From: an uncultured Desulfobacterales bacterium
Lineage (GTDB): Bacteria; Desulfobacterota; Desulfobulbia; Desulfobulbales; Desulfocapsaceae
Direction of reading: 5' to 3'
Assembly (NCBI GenBank): GCA_937915545.1
Contig: CALGIJ010000031.1
Span: 55,058 to 119,057, forward strand
Length of the DNA: 64,000 nucleotides
The position numbers and the translations under genes were made by a program. Of the stretch, positions 1-8,557 are shown one piece after another. Each line of letters opens with the position of its first letter. The stretch's first letter is position 1. The notes below the pieces were generated by a model. The model was given only the letters and a program-made list of their open reading frames with translations, was not told the DNA's origin and did no database searches.

Positions 1-554
1 CGCCCCGAGGGGTTGAGCTCGGCCTCGAAGAAATTCCAGCGCCCGAGGATGCCGGCAATGTCTTCGTCGCTGACGATGGCATCTTCGGCGGGCAAGGCAA
101 CCGTCTTCACCTCGACCAGCAAATCGCCGTCGGGAAGAGGCGCACCCATGTCCTCGCTGCGCACCTCCTCACGGCGCGGCACCACCAGATGGGAGTCGCC
201 CCCTTCGTCGAGAACCGCAGCGATGAGCCAATCCCTGACTTCCTCATTAATGGCGTAGCTCTTCTCGTAGTTGGACGAGGTGCCCTGCTGGACGACGCAG
301 TTCTTGACCATCTCGGGCGGGGCCTTGATCTCGGCGACCACCCGGGCATGCTTGACCGCCCGCTCCATCAGGCACAGCTTCGGTTCCGCGCCCCAGTTGT
401 CGATGAAAAAATAATAGACCATCTCCTTGTTGTTGCGCACGCGCTCGCGCCCTCCCCAGGATTCGAAGGTGCCGAACGACATGTCCGGGGTCATCGCCCA
501 GTCGATGGGGCTTATAGTTCTCTCACCGACCTTGATCTTATGGTACATGCCCAT
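1..554 (-). CDS. Unknown conserved-looking protein, 3' end cut off
   Basis: An open frame runs leftward from an ATG at 554 to the window edge with no stop, giving 184 codons. The start is well supported: AGGGAGG lies about seven bases upstream of an ATG-GGC-ATG. The visible part is hydrophilic, with no signal peptide, membrane segment or cysteine cluster, so it is probably cytoplasmic. It is rich in charged residues and tryptophan (DWAMTPDMSFGTFESWGG near the N-terminus, DNWGAEP near residue 53). I do not recognise the family. It is transcribed divergently from glgX, and the 169 bp between them must hold both promoters. Real gene very likely; function unknown. Confidence 0.75.
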   Translation of the reverse strand, partial: MGMYHKIKVGERTISPIDWAMTPDMSFGTFESWGGRERVRNNKEMVYYFFIDNWGAEPKLCLMERAVKHARVVAEIKAPPEMVKNCVVQQGTSSNYEKSYAINEEVRDWLIAAVLDEGGDSHLVVPRREEVRSEDMGAPLPDGDLLVEVKTVALPAEDAIVSDEDIAGILGRWNFFEAELNPSG

Positions 555-723
555 GCCAACCTCCCTGAAAAGTGTGTGCGCTTGCCGGTCACCAGGCGGC
601 AACGGGGTATGCCGGCAGCAGGCTTCCTGTCCCACCGCGACGTTTTTCCCTTGCCGGCGGCGCCGGTTCGGGTACCTTCCCGTAGATGGTGCCCGAGGTA
701 TCGTAGAGTCTACTGTATAGTCA

Positions 724-2850
724 ATGGGAACTATTATCAATATGAGCAGACAAAAAAATCCCCGCCTGCAGCGCCGTGGCCGCCCCCTGCCAGCTGGCGT
801 GACCGTCACCAAGGAGGGCATCAACTTTGCCATCTTCGCCCGCCACGCCACCAGCGTGACCCTGGTCGTCGACTATCTCCCCACCGGAGCGAGCCAGCCG
901 CTGCGCCACGAATTCCCCCTGCACCCGCAGGAAAACCGTACCGGCGACATGTGGCATATGCTGCTGGTGACGCAGCGCCGTGACTTCCTCTACGGCTACC
1001 GCATCGACGGCCCGACGGATGCCGACGGCCGCGGCCTGGTCTACGACCGGGAGCGCATCCTCATCGACCCCTGCTGCCCCTTGCTGCTGCCCCGTCCCTG
1101 GGGGGAGCCGGCAGTCTACGGCCTGGCGCCGTGCTGCACGGTGGACGACGAGCCCTTCGACTGGCAGGGCGACCGCCCTCTGCGCACCCCGCTCACCGAG
1201 ACCATCATCTACGAGCTGCACGTGCGCGGCTTCACCAGGGGCGAGGACTCGGGCAGCGACTCTCCCGGCACCTTCCGCGGCATCATCGACAAGATCCCCT
1301 ACCTGCAGGAGTTGGGCATCACCGCCGTCGAGCTCATGCCGGTATGCCTCTTCGACGAGAACGACGTGCCCTTCTCCGACCCGGCGCACGGCAAACCGCT
1401 GAAAAACTTGTGGGGCTACAACCCGGTGTCGTTCTTCTCCCTGCACGGCGGCTATGCCGCCGACCGACGGCGGGTGCGCGGCGAGTTCAAGGAGATGGTG
1501 CGCCTGCTGCACCGGGCCGGCATCGAGGTCTACCTCGACATGGTCTTCAACCACAGCGGCGAGGGTGGCTACCACGGCATCACCTCGAGCTTTCGCGGCA
1601 TCGACAACCCGATCTACTACCTCCTCGACGCCAACCGCGACTACCTCAACTTCTCCGGCTGCGGCAACACCATGAACTGCAACCACCCGGTGATGCGCGG
1701 GCTGATCCTCGCCGCCCTGCGCTACTGGGTGACGGAGATGCACATCGACGGCTTCCGCTTCGACCTCGCCTCGATCCTCGGCCGCGACCGCAACGGCAAC
1801 GTGCTCGCCAACCCGCCGATGATCGAGGTCATCGGCGAGGACCCGGTGCTGCGCGACACCAAGATGATCGCCGAGGCCTGGGATGCCGCCGGCCTCTACC
1901 AGGTGGGCTCCTTTGCCAGCGACTCGCGCTGGGCGGAGTGGAACGGCCGCTTCCGCGACGACGTGCGCGTCTTCATGCGCGGCGATGACAACAGCGTCAG
2001 CCATCTCGCCACGCGCCTCGCCGGCAGCTCCGACCTCTACCAGCATGGCGGCCGCGGGCCGCTGTGCTCGATCAACTTCGTCACCAGCCACGACGGCTTC
2101 ACCCTCGCCGACCTGGTCAGCTACGACCACAAGCACAACCTGGACAACGGCGAGGACAACCGCGACGGCGACAACCATAACCTCAGCTGGAACAGCGGCC
2201 ACGAAGGCCCCAGCGACGACCCGGAAACCTGCGCCCTGCGCCTGCGCCGCATGAAGACTTTCGCCGTCCTCCTCCTCCTCTCCCAGGGGGTGCCGATGAT
2301 CTCCGCCGGCGACGAGTTCGGCCGCAGCCAGGGCGGCAACAACAACGCCTGGTGCCAGGACAACCCCACCAGCTGGCTGTCCTGGTCGCTGCTCGACCGT
2401 AACCGCGGCTTCTTCCGCTTCTTCAAGAGCCTCATCGCCCTGCGCCGCGCCCATGCCGTCTTCCGCCGCCACACCTTCTTCCCCGCCTCCGGCCAGGAAG
2501 AGGGTCACGGCGACGGCGCCGGGATCCGCTGGCAGTATCTCACCCCGGGGAGCAGCGACTGGTCGCCGCAGTGCCACGGCCTCGCCTTTTATCTCAAGAG
2601 CGGCGACGGTGACAAGGGCGGCAGCGATTTCTTCGTCATGCTGAACGGCGATCGCAACCTCTCCCTGCCCTTTCAGGCGCCCCCGCCCGAGCGAAGCGGC
2701 CACCGCTGGTACCGCATCGTCGACAGCGCCGCGCCTTCGCCCGCCGACTTCCATCCCCTGGCCACGGCACCGCAGCAGACCCCGGGAACGACCTTCCTTC
2801 TGCCACCCTTCGCGGCGGTGGTGCTGCAGTCCGCCCCAGGCAGTCGATGA
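724..2850 (+). CDS. glgX: Glycogen debranching enzyme / isoamylase (GH13)
   Basis: Hydrolyses alpha-1,6 branch points in glycogen or limit dextrins in the cytoplasm. The 708-residue protein has the family layout: an N-terminal CBM48-like beta domain (about residues 22-110), then the GH13 barrel. All four GH13 regions are visible: VYLDMVFNH (Asp272), DGFRFDLA (nucleophile Asp347), MIAEAW (acid/base Glu384) and FVTSHDGFT (His456-Asp457). A C-terminal beta domain follows. The ATG at 724 lacks a clear ribosome site. A second in-frame ATG at 742 (MSRQKN) is equally possible and costs only six residues. No other glycogen gene lies nearby, so it seems to stand alone. Isoamylase or TreX-like specificity cannot be separated from GlgX by eye. 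Confidence 0.93.
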   Translation: MGTIINMSRQKNPRLQRRGRPLPAGVTVTKEGINFAIFARHATSVTLVVDYLPTGASQPLRHEFPLHPQENRTGDMWHMLLVTQRRDFLYGYRIDGPTDADGRGLVYDRERILIDPCCPLLLPRPWGEPAVYGLAPCCTVDDEPFDWQGDRPLRTPLTETIIYELHVRGFTRGEDSGSDSPGTFRGIIDKIPYLQELGITAVELMPVCLFDENDVPFSDPAHGKPLKNLWGYNPVSFFSLHGGYAADRRRVRGEFKEMVRLLHRAGIEVYLDMVFNHSGEGGYHGITSSFRGIDNPIYYLLDANRDYLNFSGCGNTMNCNHPVMRGLILAALRYWVTEMHIDGFRFDLASILGRDRNGNVLANPPMIEVIGEDPVLRDTKMIAEAWDAAGLYQVGSFASDSRWAEWNGRFRDDVRVFMRGDDNSVSHLATRLAGSSDLYQHGGRGPLCSINFVTSHDGFTLADLVSYDHKHNLDNGEDNRDGDNHNLSWNSGHEGPSDDPETCALRLRRMKTFAVLLLLSQGVPMISAGDEFGRSQGGNNNAWCQDNPTSWLSWSLLDRNRGFFRFFKSLIALRRAHAVFRRHTFFPASGQEEGHGDGAGIRWQYLTPGSSDWSPQCHGLAFYLKSGDGDKGGSDFFVMLNGDRNLSLPFQAPPPERSGHRWYRIVDSAAPSPADFHPLATAPQQTPGTTFLLPPFAAVVLQSAPGSR

Positions 2851-2864
2851 ACGATGAAAAGTCT

Positions 2865-2893
2865 TTGGCAGGGCCACTTTCCTGTGCTACTCT
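2865..2893 (+). promoter_or_regulatory. Candidate sigma70 promoter upstream of the SGNH gene
   Basis: TTGGCA (2865-2870), a 17-base spacer and TACTCT (2888-2893) lie about 70 bases before the ATG at 2960. A 6-bp inverted repeat (GTGCTA at 2884-2889, TAGCAC at 2893-2898) overlaps the -10 box. A second perfect 7-bp inverted repeat (2917-2936) sits in the leader. The -35 is good and the -10 weak, so this is a sequence-only proposal. Confidence 0.4.
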
Positions 2894-2959
2894 AGCACGG
2901 AGTCTTGCCCCCCGACGTGGCCGCCGATTCGGCCACCGCTCTCTACCGCGGAGACGACG

Positions 2960-3481
2960 ATGACCAGAATCCTCCTTCTCGGCGACTCCCTGCTAGCCGA
3001 ACACGACTGGCAGGCGCGCCTGCCTTCCTATAGGGTCGAAAACCTCGCCGTCCCTGGCGCCCAGGCCCCAGACCTGCTCGACTCGCTGGCGACCATCACC
3101 TCGCCGACGCGGATGCCGGAGATCATCGTGGTGATGATCGGCACCAACGATCTCCTCCAGGACAACGACCTCTACCTGCAGCAGCTCAAGCAGATCCTCA
3201 TCACCCTCAGCAACAGCTACCCCGCGGCGGAAACCCTGGTATGCAGCCTCCTGCCCATGGACCTGCCGCACCTTCCCGCCAACGCCGTCTCCAGCCTCAA
3301 CCACCATATCGAGGCGCTGACCATGCGCACCGGCTGCTGTTATCTCGACCTGCACAAACGTTTTCTCGGCTCGAGCAAACCGCTCTTCCAGGAGGACGGC
3401 GTCCACCTCACCGCCGCCGGCTATGCCATCTGGGAGCGGGCCCTGCTCGAACACATTGCCTTTCTCGTCGAGAACGACTAA
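2960..3481 (+). CDS. SGNH/GDSL-family esterase or lipase
   Basis: A small 173-residue serine hydrolase of the SGNH fold. The N-terminal nucleophile block is LLGDSLL (Ser10), the GTND block gives Asn63, and the catalytic Asp-His pair is in EDGVHLT (Asp146, His149). This is the complete SGNH set except for an obvious block II glycine. There is no signal peptide, so the enzyme is probably cytoplasmic, unlike the lipoprotein esterase at 28564-29241. The ATG at 2960 follows GGAGACGACG. Members act on acyl or acetyl esters of lipids, sugars or peptides, and the natural substrate cannot be inferred here. The next gene, for a periplasmic protein, follows after 78 bases with no visible terminator. Confidence 0.88.
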   Translation: MTRILLLGDSLLAEHDWQARLPSYRVENLAVPGAQAPDLLDSLATITSPTRMPEIIVVMIGTNDLLQDNDLYLQQLKQILITLSNSYPAAETLVCSLLPMDLPHLPANAVSSLNHHIEALTMRTGCCYLDLHKRFLGSSKPLFQEDGVHLTAAGYAIWERALLEHIAFLVEND

Positions 3482-3559
3482 TCTTGGCGGCCGGTTTTTC
3501 CGGCACCACGGAGCACCCTTCCCGGTCGCCATTCCTTCTGCCCCTGCGGAGACAACGCC

Positions 3560-4348
3560 ATGCGCCTCTCTTTGCCAACGCTCTTTTCCCTGCTGCTCGC
3601 CGTCATTGTCCTCGCCGTGCCGCCCCCATCCCTCGCCCAACCGGCAGCGGGCGGGGGACAGGTACTCTCCGGCAAGGTGCTCGAGACCATGAACAGTGCC
3701 GGCTACACCTATATGCTGGTGGCCGGCGGCGGACTGCAGCAGTGGGTGGCCATCCCCGAGACGAGCGTCGCCGTCGGCGCCGAGGTGCGCTACCACCCCG
3801 GGATGACCATGACCGACTTCCACAGCAAGACCCTCGACAAAACCTTTGCCAATATCGTCTTCTCCGCCGGCCTGGCCGATGCCGAGACCACCCCGGCGCC
3901 GCAGGCCAAAAAGAGCGCCTCCTTCGCCGCGGCCTTGCAGGAGGAGCAGCAGGCGGCGCCGCTGGTGCCCGACAAGAACGCCATGTCCCCCGGCAGCGGC
4001 GGCGCCGTGGTGCCGATGGTCGAGGTCAGCGTGCCCCGCGCCGAAGGGGAGAGCGGCCACACCGTCGGTGAGATCTTCGCCAAGGCGAAGGAACTGCAGG
4101 GCAAGACGGTGCGGGTGCGCGGCAAGGTGGTCAAGGTGAGCAGGGCCATCATGGGCAAGAACTGGGTGCACCTCCAGGACGGCAGCGGCAACGCCATGAA
4201 CAACAGCCACGACCTGGTGCTTACCGGCGACGCCGACCCGGCGGAAGGCGATATCGTCGTCATGGAGGGGGTCGTCGCCGCCGACAAGGACTTCGGCGCC
4301 GGCTACAAATACAGCGCCATCGTCCTCGAAGCGAAGGTCCTCCCCTAA
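3560..4348 (+). CDS. Exported OB-fold protein (NrfJ-like), function unknown
   Basis: A 262-residue protein with a typical Sec signal peptide (about residues 1-26, ending SLA). It carries two similar beta-rich modules. The first (GKVLETMNSAGYTYM, about residues 38-85) resembles the small NrfJ-like domain. The second (GKTVRVRGKVVKVS to the C-terminus, about 175-260) looks like a bacterial OB-fold. A low-complexity linker rich in Ala, Gln and Pro joins them. Proteins of this shape are usually annotated as putative periplasmic nucleotide-binding or DNA-binding proteins, but there is no direct evidence of function. The start is supported by GGAGACAACGCC before the ATG. It sits 19 bases before panE and may be co-transcribed with it. 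Confidence 0.8.
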   Translation: MRLSLPTLFSLLLAVIVLAVPPPSLAQPAAGGGQVLSGKVLETMNSAGYTYMLVAGGGLQQWVAIPETSVAVGAEVRYHPGMTMTDFHSKTLDKTFANIVFSAGLADAETTPAPQAKKSASFAAALQEEQQAAPLVPDKNAMSPGSGGAVVPMVEVSVPRAEGESGHTVGEIFAKAKELQGKTVRVRGKVVKVSRAIMGKNWVHLQDGSGNAMNNSHDLVLTGDADPAEGDIVVMEGVVAADKDFGAGYKYSAIVLEAKVLP

Positions 4349-4367
4349 CCCATCCACGAGGCAGATC

Positions 4368-5309
4368 ATGCACCTCCTTCTCGTCGGCCCCGGCGCCCTC
4401 GGCTGCCTGCTGGCTGCCGTGCTCAACAGGGGCATCGCCGCCAGCGGCGACAGCCTCACCCTGCTCGACCACAACCGGGAGCGCGCCACCCTGCTCGCCA
4501 GCCGCGGCATCGTCTACGTGCGCGGCGAGGAGGAGCGCATCGTGCCGGTGTCGGCCACCTCCGAGCCGCAGCGGGTGAGCCCGGTGGATGTGGTCATCCT
4601 CTGCGTCAAGTCCTACGACGTCGCCGCGAGCCTTGCCTCCTGCGGTTCCCTGCTGGGCGACCGCACCCTGGTGCTCTTTCTGCAGAACGGCATCGGCCAT
4701 CTCGACCCCTACGCCGCTCTCGGCCATGCCGGGGCGGCCTTCGGCACCACCACCGAGGGCGCGACCCTGCTCGCCCCCGGCCGGGTGCGCCATGCCGGCA
4801 GCGGCGTCACCCACCTCGGCTTCATCCGCCCGCCGCACCGGGCCATGGAGCCGCTGCTTAACGCCACCGCGGCGGTCTTCGCCGCCGGCGGCCTCACCGT
4901 GCACACCAGCGATGCGGTGCTCGGCCGCATCTGGGCCAAGCTCTTCGTCAACGTGGGCATCAACGCCCTTACCGCCACCCTTGGCTGCAAGAACGGCGAG
5001 TTGCTCACCCTGCCCGGCGTCGCCGAACGCATGGCCCGCCTCGTCGCCGAGGCCATGGAGGTCGCCCGGGCGGAAGGCATCGCCTTCGTCGACGACCCGC
5101 AGGAGGCAACGCGCACCGTCTGCCAGCGCACCGCCGAGAACGTCTCCTCGATGCTCCAGGACGTCCGCCAGCGGCGCCGCACCGAGATCGACGCCATCAA
5201 CGGCGCCATCGTCGCCAGAGGCCAGGCACACGGCATCGCCACACCGGAAAACGAACTGCTCTGCCAGCAGGTGAGGAAGGTGGAGATGAGCTATGGCTGC
5301 GCCAGGTGA
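4368..5309 (+). CDS. panE: 2-dehydropantoate 2-reductase (ketopantoate reductase)
   Basis: NADPH-dependent reduction of ketopantoate to pantoate in pantothenate and coenzyme A synthesis; cytoplasmic. The 313-residue length is typical. The N-terminal Rossmann motif is LLLVGPGALGCLLAA, followed by VDVVILCVKSYD and LFLQNGIGH, all family signatures. The C-terminal helical domain opens with WAKLFVNVGINALTA, which contains the conserved lysine and asparagine, and contains TEIDAINGAIV, with the conserved glutamate. Paralogues in the ApbA/PanE family act on other 2-keto acids, so exact substrate is inferred. The 3' end overlaps the next gene by 17 bases, which suggests translational coupling. Confidence 0.88.
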   Translation: MHLLLVGPGALGCLLAAVLNRGIAASGDSLTLLDHNRERATLLASRGIVYVRGEEERIVPVSATSEPQRVSPVDVVILCVKSYDVAASLASCGSLLGDRTLVLFLQNGIGHLDPYAALGHAGAAFGTTTEGATLLAPGRVRHAGSGVTHLGFIRPPHRAMEPLLNATAAVFAAGGLTVHTSDAVLGRIWAKLFVNVGINALTATLGCKNGELLTLPGVAERMARLVAEAMEVARAEGIAFVDDPQEATRTVCQRTAENVSSMLQDVRQRRRTEIDAINGAIVARGQAHGIATPENELLCQQVRKVEMSYGCAR

Positions 5310-5913
5310 ACCACATATGTACGGCAGAGCCATCGCCATAGAAGAGCTTGGCTTTGATTTCGACGGGGTCATCGCCGACACCGCCGCCAACTTCATCGAG
5401 CTTGCCTGCGGCAGATACGGCCACTGCGGCTTCACCGCCGAGCAGATCACCAACTTCGAGCTCGAGCACTGCCTCGACCTGCCGCCGACCCTGGTCAACG
5501 ACATCTTCACCGAGATCCTCACCGACTCGCTGGCCACCGACCTGCAGCCCATCGACGGGGCGATCGAGGGCATTCGCGACTTCGCCCGACACGGCACGGT
5601 GACCATCATCACCGCCAGACCCCTGCTGCAGCCGGTGGTCGACTGGCTGGAGCGCTACCTGCCGTCGCCGACCTGCCGCAGCCTGCGCGTGGTGGCCACC
5701 GGCGACCATGACGACAAGCTGCGCCATATCCGTCACTACGGGCTGCGCTATTTTATCGACGACCGTGCCGAGACCTGCCTGCGGCTGGCCCAGGAGGAGA
5801 TCGTCCCCTTCGTCTTCACCCAGCCGTGGAATGCCGTGGCCGACGGCCTGCAGCGGGTCAGCGGCTGGGAGGAGATCAGGGAACTGCTCGAAAGAGGGGA
5901 GAGAAGAGGATGA
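5293..5913 (+). CDS. HAD-superfamily hydrolase
   Basis: A 206-residue haloacid-dehalogenase-fold protein. Motif I is GFDFDGVIADT (nucleophile Asp22, Asp24), a Thr of motif II lies in VTIITARP, and motif IV is FIDDRAE. Such proteins are mostly phosphatases of small metabolites or nucleotides. The lone helical cap between residues 30 and 95 fits a C1-type cap. The gene starts inside the panE coding region (17-base overlap) and its TGA overlaps the ATG of the NUDIX gene, so the three are probably one transcript. The substrate is not predictable. An in-frame ATG at 5317 (MYGRAIA) is an alternative start. Confidence 0.87.
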   Translation: MAAPGEPHMYGRAIAIEELGFDFDGVIADTAANFIELACGRYGHCGFTAEQITNFELEHCLDLPPTLVNDIFTEILTDSLATDLQPIDGAIEGIRDFARHGTVTIITARPLLQPVVDWLERYLPSPTCRSLRVVATGDHDDKLRHIRHYGLRYFIDDRAETCLRLAQEEIVPFVFTQPWNAVADGLQRVSGWEEIRELLERGERRG

Positions 5914-6350
5914 AGATCTGCCCAAAGTGCGGCACGACGGTGGAGGGGCATAGAAACCCGCTGCCGACGGTGGACATCATTATCGAGGTCGGCGAGGAGA
6001 TCGTCCTCGTCAGGCGCAGCAACCCGCCCCATGGCTGGGCCCTGCCAGGAGGCTTCGTCGATTACGGCGAGTCCTACGAGAATGCGGCGGTGCGGGAAGC
6101 AAAGGAGGAGACTGGCCTCGACGTCGAGGGGCTGCGGCAGTTCCACACCTACAGCGACCCCGGGCGCGACCCGCGCCACCACACTGCCTCGACGGTGTTC
6201 ATCGCCACGGCGAGCAGCCAGCCCCGAGGCGGGGACGACGCCGCCGAAGCGCGGCTCTTCGGCCGTCACGCCCTGCCGCCGCTGGTCTTCGACCACCAGC
6301 GCATAGTGGGCGACTACTTCACCGCCAAGGACCAGGATAAAATCGGCTGA
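5910..6350 (+). CDS. NUDIX hydrolase with N-terminal zinc-ribbon-like motif
   Basis: A 146-residue NUDIX pyrophosphohydrolase. The Nudix box is intact: Gly48, Glu54, then REAKEETGL (Arg62, Glu63, Glu66, Glu67). The N-terminus has one CPKCG knuckle, half a zinc ribbon. Related proteins with this start (CPxCG then RNPxPTVDIII) are usually annotated as ADP-ribose or nucleotide-sugar pyrophosphatases. I chose the ATG at 5910 rather than the longer in-frame alternative at 5826 because it carries GAGAAGAGG directly upstream, overlaps the previous stop as ATGA and begins with the CPKCG motif. A GC-rich hairpin without a T tract follows near 6388-6410. The substrate is inferred only at family level. 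Confidence 0.9.
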   Translation: MKICPKCGTTVEGHRNPLPTVDIIIEVGEEIVLVRRSNPPHGWALPGGFVDYGESYENAAVREAKEETGLDVEGLRQFHTYSDPGRDPRHHTASTVFIATASSQPRGGDDAAEARLFGRHALPPLVFDHQRIVGDYFTAKDQDKIG

Positions 6351-6453
6351 GCCGCGACAGCGAACCTTCTCACTCGGCACCCGCAGCCGGAAGCCGGCGG
6401 GCGGCGGGAAAGAACGCCCCCAGCGCCAGACGCGGCAACAGCGGCCGGGCGAC

Positions 6454-6618
6454 CTAGACCAGCAGACGCTGCAACACCCAATAGCCAAGCAGACCCATGC
6501 CTATGGATCCGTAGGCCATGATTCACGGCGGGCAGCTCGCCCCCATGCGGCGGGCGACCAGGGCTATGGCCGCCATCCCCAGCAGGGCCGAACCGGCCAC
6601 CACCACCACTTCCAGCAT
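6454..6618 (-). CDS. Candidate two-helix membrane selenoprotein (CPPU), UGA recoded
   Basis: Starting at ATG 6618, the frame encodes 54 residues before TAG at 6454, interrupted only by a TGA at 6525-6523 (codon 32). Read as selenocysteine, the centre of the protein is RRMGASCPPUIMAYG. A hydrophobic helix precedes it (residues 3-22) and a second, shorter one follows (37-50). CPPU is a CxxU redox motif. The start follows AGGGGTAGGAAT, which overlaps the typA stop, and the ATG is only four bases past that stop, so the gene is coupled to typA. A 9-bp hairpin with loop AGGC lies 12-33 bases after the TGA, matching the spacing at the two surer selenoproteins here. If the TGA is a real stop, only a 31-residue peptide is made. 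I recognise no family; this is inference from layout. Confidence 0.5.
6490..6511 (-). promoter_or_regulatory. Candidate bacterial SECIS hairpin of the small CPPU gene
   Basis: Reading the minus strand after the TGA, bases 12-20 (CGGATCCAT) pair with bases 25-33 (ATGGGTCTG) around an AGGC loop: nine pairs, two of them G-U. The loop lies 21-24 bases past the UGA. The corresponding loops are at 24-26 in the formate dehydrogenase gene and 20-22 in the DsbA-like gene. An alternative pairing (GCCTA with TAGGC) competes with it. SelB binding is not proven. Confidence 0.45.
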
Positions 6619-6622
6619 ATTC

Positions 6623-8422
6623 CTACCCCTTGTTCTTCACCTCGGGCCGCTTGCGCAGCCGAATCGACTGCGGCGTCACCTCGACCAGCTCGTCGTCGTT
6701 GATATAGGCGATGCAGTCTTCCAGGGTCATCTTCACCGGCGGGGTGAGAATCACCGCCTCGTCGGAGCCGGAGGCGCGCATATTGGTGAGCTTCTTGCCC
6801 TTGGCCGGGTTGACCACCATGTCGACGGCACGGCTGTTCTCGCCGACGATCTGCCCCTGGTAGAGCGGCGCCCCGGGGTCGATGAACAGTCTGCCGCGCT
6901 CCTGAAGATTGAATAAGGCATAGGCCACCGCTGTGCAAGGCTCCTTGACGACGAGGACGCCATTGACGCGGTTGACGATCTCCCCGGCGTAAGGCCCGTA
7001 GTCGTGGAAGACATAGGCCATCATGCCCATGCCCTTGGTGTCGGTCATGAACTGCGAGCGGTAGCCGAGCAGGCCACGGGTGGGGATGGTGAAGACCAGG
7101 CGCACCATGCCGTTGGCAGTGTCCATCTCCTCCATCTGTCCGCGCAGCCTGCCGAGTTTTTCAATGACCGCCCCCTGGTACTGCTCGTCGACGTCGATGG
7201 TGAGGCGTTCGTAGGGCTCGAAGACCTGGCCGCCTTCTTCTTTCAGTATGACCCGCGGCCGGGTCACCTGGAACTCGTAGCCCTCGCGGCGCATCTTCTC
7301 GATGAGGATGGAGAGGTGCAGCTCGCCACGCCCCGACACCTTGTAGCCCACCGCGTCGGTGAGCACTTCGACGCGCAGGGCGACGTCGGCGAGGACCTCG
7401 CGCTGCAGGCGGTCGCCGATATGGCGCGAGGTGACGAACTTGCCCTCCTTGCCGGCAAAGGGCGAGTCGTTGGGGATGAAGTTCATCGAGATGGTCGGCG
7501 GGTCGATGGTGATCAAGGGCAGCGGCTGCGGGTTGTCCGGGTCGGTGAAGGTGACGCCGACGGTGACGTCCTCCATGCCGGCCACGGCGACGATCTCGCC
7601 AACCCCGGCGGAGTCAATGGCCACCTTGCCGTCGCACTCGAAGCGGAAGAGCTTGGAGATGCGCACCGGCTTGATGGAGCCGTCGCGGCGGGCGACGACA
7701 ATCGGCTGGTTGAGCTCCATGGTGCCGTTGACCACCTTGCCGATGCCGAGGCGGCCGAGGTAGGGAGAGTAGTCGATGGTGCCGACCTGCATCTGCAGGG
7801 GGGCGGCCGCCGAGCCGCGCGGCGCCGGGATATGGTCGACGATCATCTGGCTGATATGGCTCATGCCCGCCACCGGGTCCACCGCATCCTCGGGGTCGAG
7901 CAGCGAGTAGCCGTTCTTGGCCGAGGCGTAGACCACCGGGAAGTCGAGGATGTCATCGGGGGCGTTGAGCTTGACGAAGAGGTCGAAGACCTCGTCCACC
8001 ACCCAGGCGCAGCGCGCCGCCGGCTTGTCGATCTTGTTGATGACCACGATCACCGGCAGGTTGTTCTGCAGGGCCTTCTTGAGGACGAAGTAGGTCTGCG
8101 GCATCGGCCCTTCCTGGGCGTCGACGAGGAGCAGGGCGCCGTCGGCCATCTGCAGCACCCGCTCCACCTGGCCACCGAAATCGGCGTGCCCGGGGGTGTC
8201 GATGATGTTGATCCAGTAATCTTTGTATTGATAGGACCCGTTCTTGGCGGTGATGGTGATGCCGCGCTCGCGCTCCAGGTCCATGGAGTCCATGAGCCGC
8301 TCGGTGACCTCCTGGTTGTCGCGAAACATCCCGGAGTGTTTGAAAAGCTGGTCGACCAGGGTGGTCTTGCCATGGTCAACGTGGGCGATGATCGCCACGT
8401 TACGAATCTTCTGCTGTTCCAT
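6623..8422 (-). CDS. typA: Ribosome-associated GTPase TypA/BipA
   Basis: A 599-residue translational GTPase of the EF-G family that acts on the ribosome in stress and cold adaptation and in large-subunit assembly. G motifs are clear: AHVDHGKTTLVDQ (G1), GITITAKN (G2 region), DTPGHADFGG (G3) and NKIDKPAAR (G4). The TypA-specific C-terminal part contains PTRGLLGYRSQFMTDTKG and GKKLTNMRASGSDEA. I chose the ATG at 8422 because the protein then begins MEQQKIRNVAIIAHVDHG as in the family, with GAGGAAGCAGG upstream; the frame extends further but without homology. Transcription probably starts about 130 bases upstream, through a leader that contains a terminator-like hairpin. The candidate small selenoprotein follows four bases after the stop. 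Confidence 0.97.
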   Translation of the reverse strand: MEQQKIRNVAIIAHVDHGKTTLVDQLFKHSGMFRDNQEVTERLMDSMDLERERGITITAKNGSYQYKDYWINIIDTPGHADFGGQVERVLQMADGALLLVDAQEGPMPQTYFVLKKALQNNLPVIVVINKIDKPAARCAWVVDEVFDLFVKLNAPDDILDFPVVYASAKNGYSLLDPEDAVDPVAGMSHISQMIVDHIPAPRGSAAAPLQMQVGTIDYSPYLGRLGIGKVVNGTMELNQPIVVARRDGSIKPVRISKLFRFECDGKVAIDSAGVGEIVAVAGMEDVTVGVTFTDPDNPQPLPLITIDPPTISMNFIPNDSPFAGKEGKFVTSRHIGDRLQREVLADVALRVEVLTDAVGYKVSGRGELHLSILIEKMRREGYEFQVTRPRVILKEEGGQVFEPYERLTIDVDEQYQGAVIEKLGRLRGQMEEMDTANGMVRLVFTIPTRGLLGYRSQFMTDTKGMGMMAYVFHDYGPYAGEIVNRVNGVLVVKEPCTAVAYALFNLQERGRLFIDPGAPLYQGQIVGENSRAVDMVVNPAKGKKLTNMRASGSDEAVILTPPVKMTLEDCIAYINDDELVEVTPQSIRLRKRPEVKNKG

Positions 8423-8494
8423 CCTGCTTCCTCGAGGACCGCCGCCACCGCCGATCCGGCATGGCCGCCCCTTGCAACGGCCCAATGAACAAAT

Positions 8495-8523
8495 AAAAAA
8501 AGCACATGCCGTGGGGGCAGTGC
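8495..8523 (-). terminator. Intrinsic terminator or attenuator in the typA leader
   Basis: On the minus strand, GCACTGCC and GGCATGTGC pair (eight base pairs, one bulged T) around CCCAC. A run of seven T follows. It lies after the helicase gene, but also between the candidate typA promoter and the typA start. It could end helicase transcripts, attenuate typA, or do both. Confidence 0.65.
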
Positions 8524-8557
8524 CTTCCGCCTGCGAATTGTGTTTGGAAAATTTTGT

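Noticed and set aside
721..2877. 718-codon open frame antisense to glgX
   Set aside because: It is a shadow of a GC-rich gene: Ala/Val/Gly/Glu-biased, no motifs, and glgX on the other strand has every catalytic residue.
2917..2936. Inverted repeat GTGGCCG/CGGCCAC as terminator of glgX
   Set aside because: There is no T tract and it lies after the candidate promoter of the next gene.
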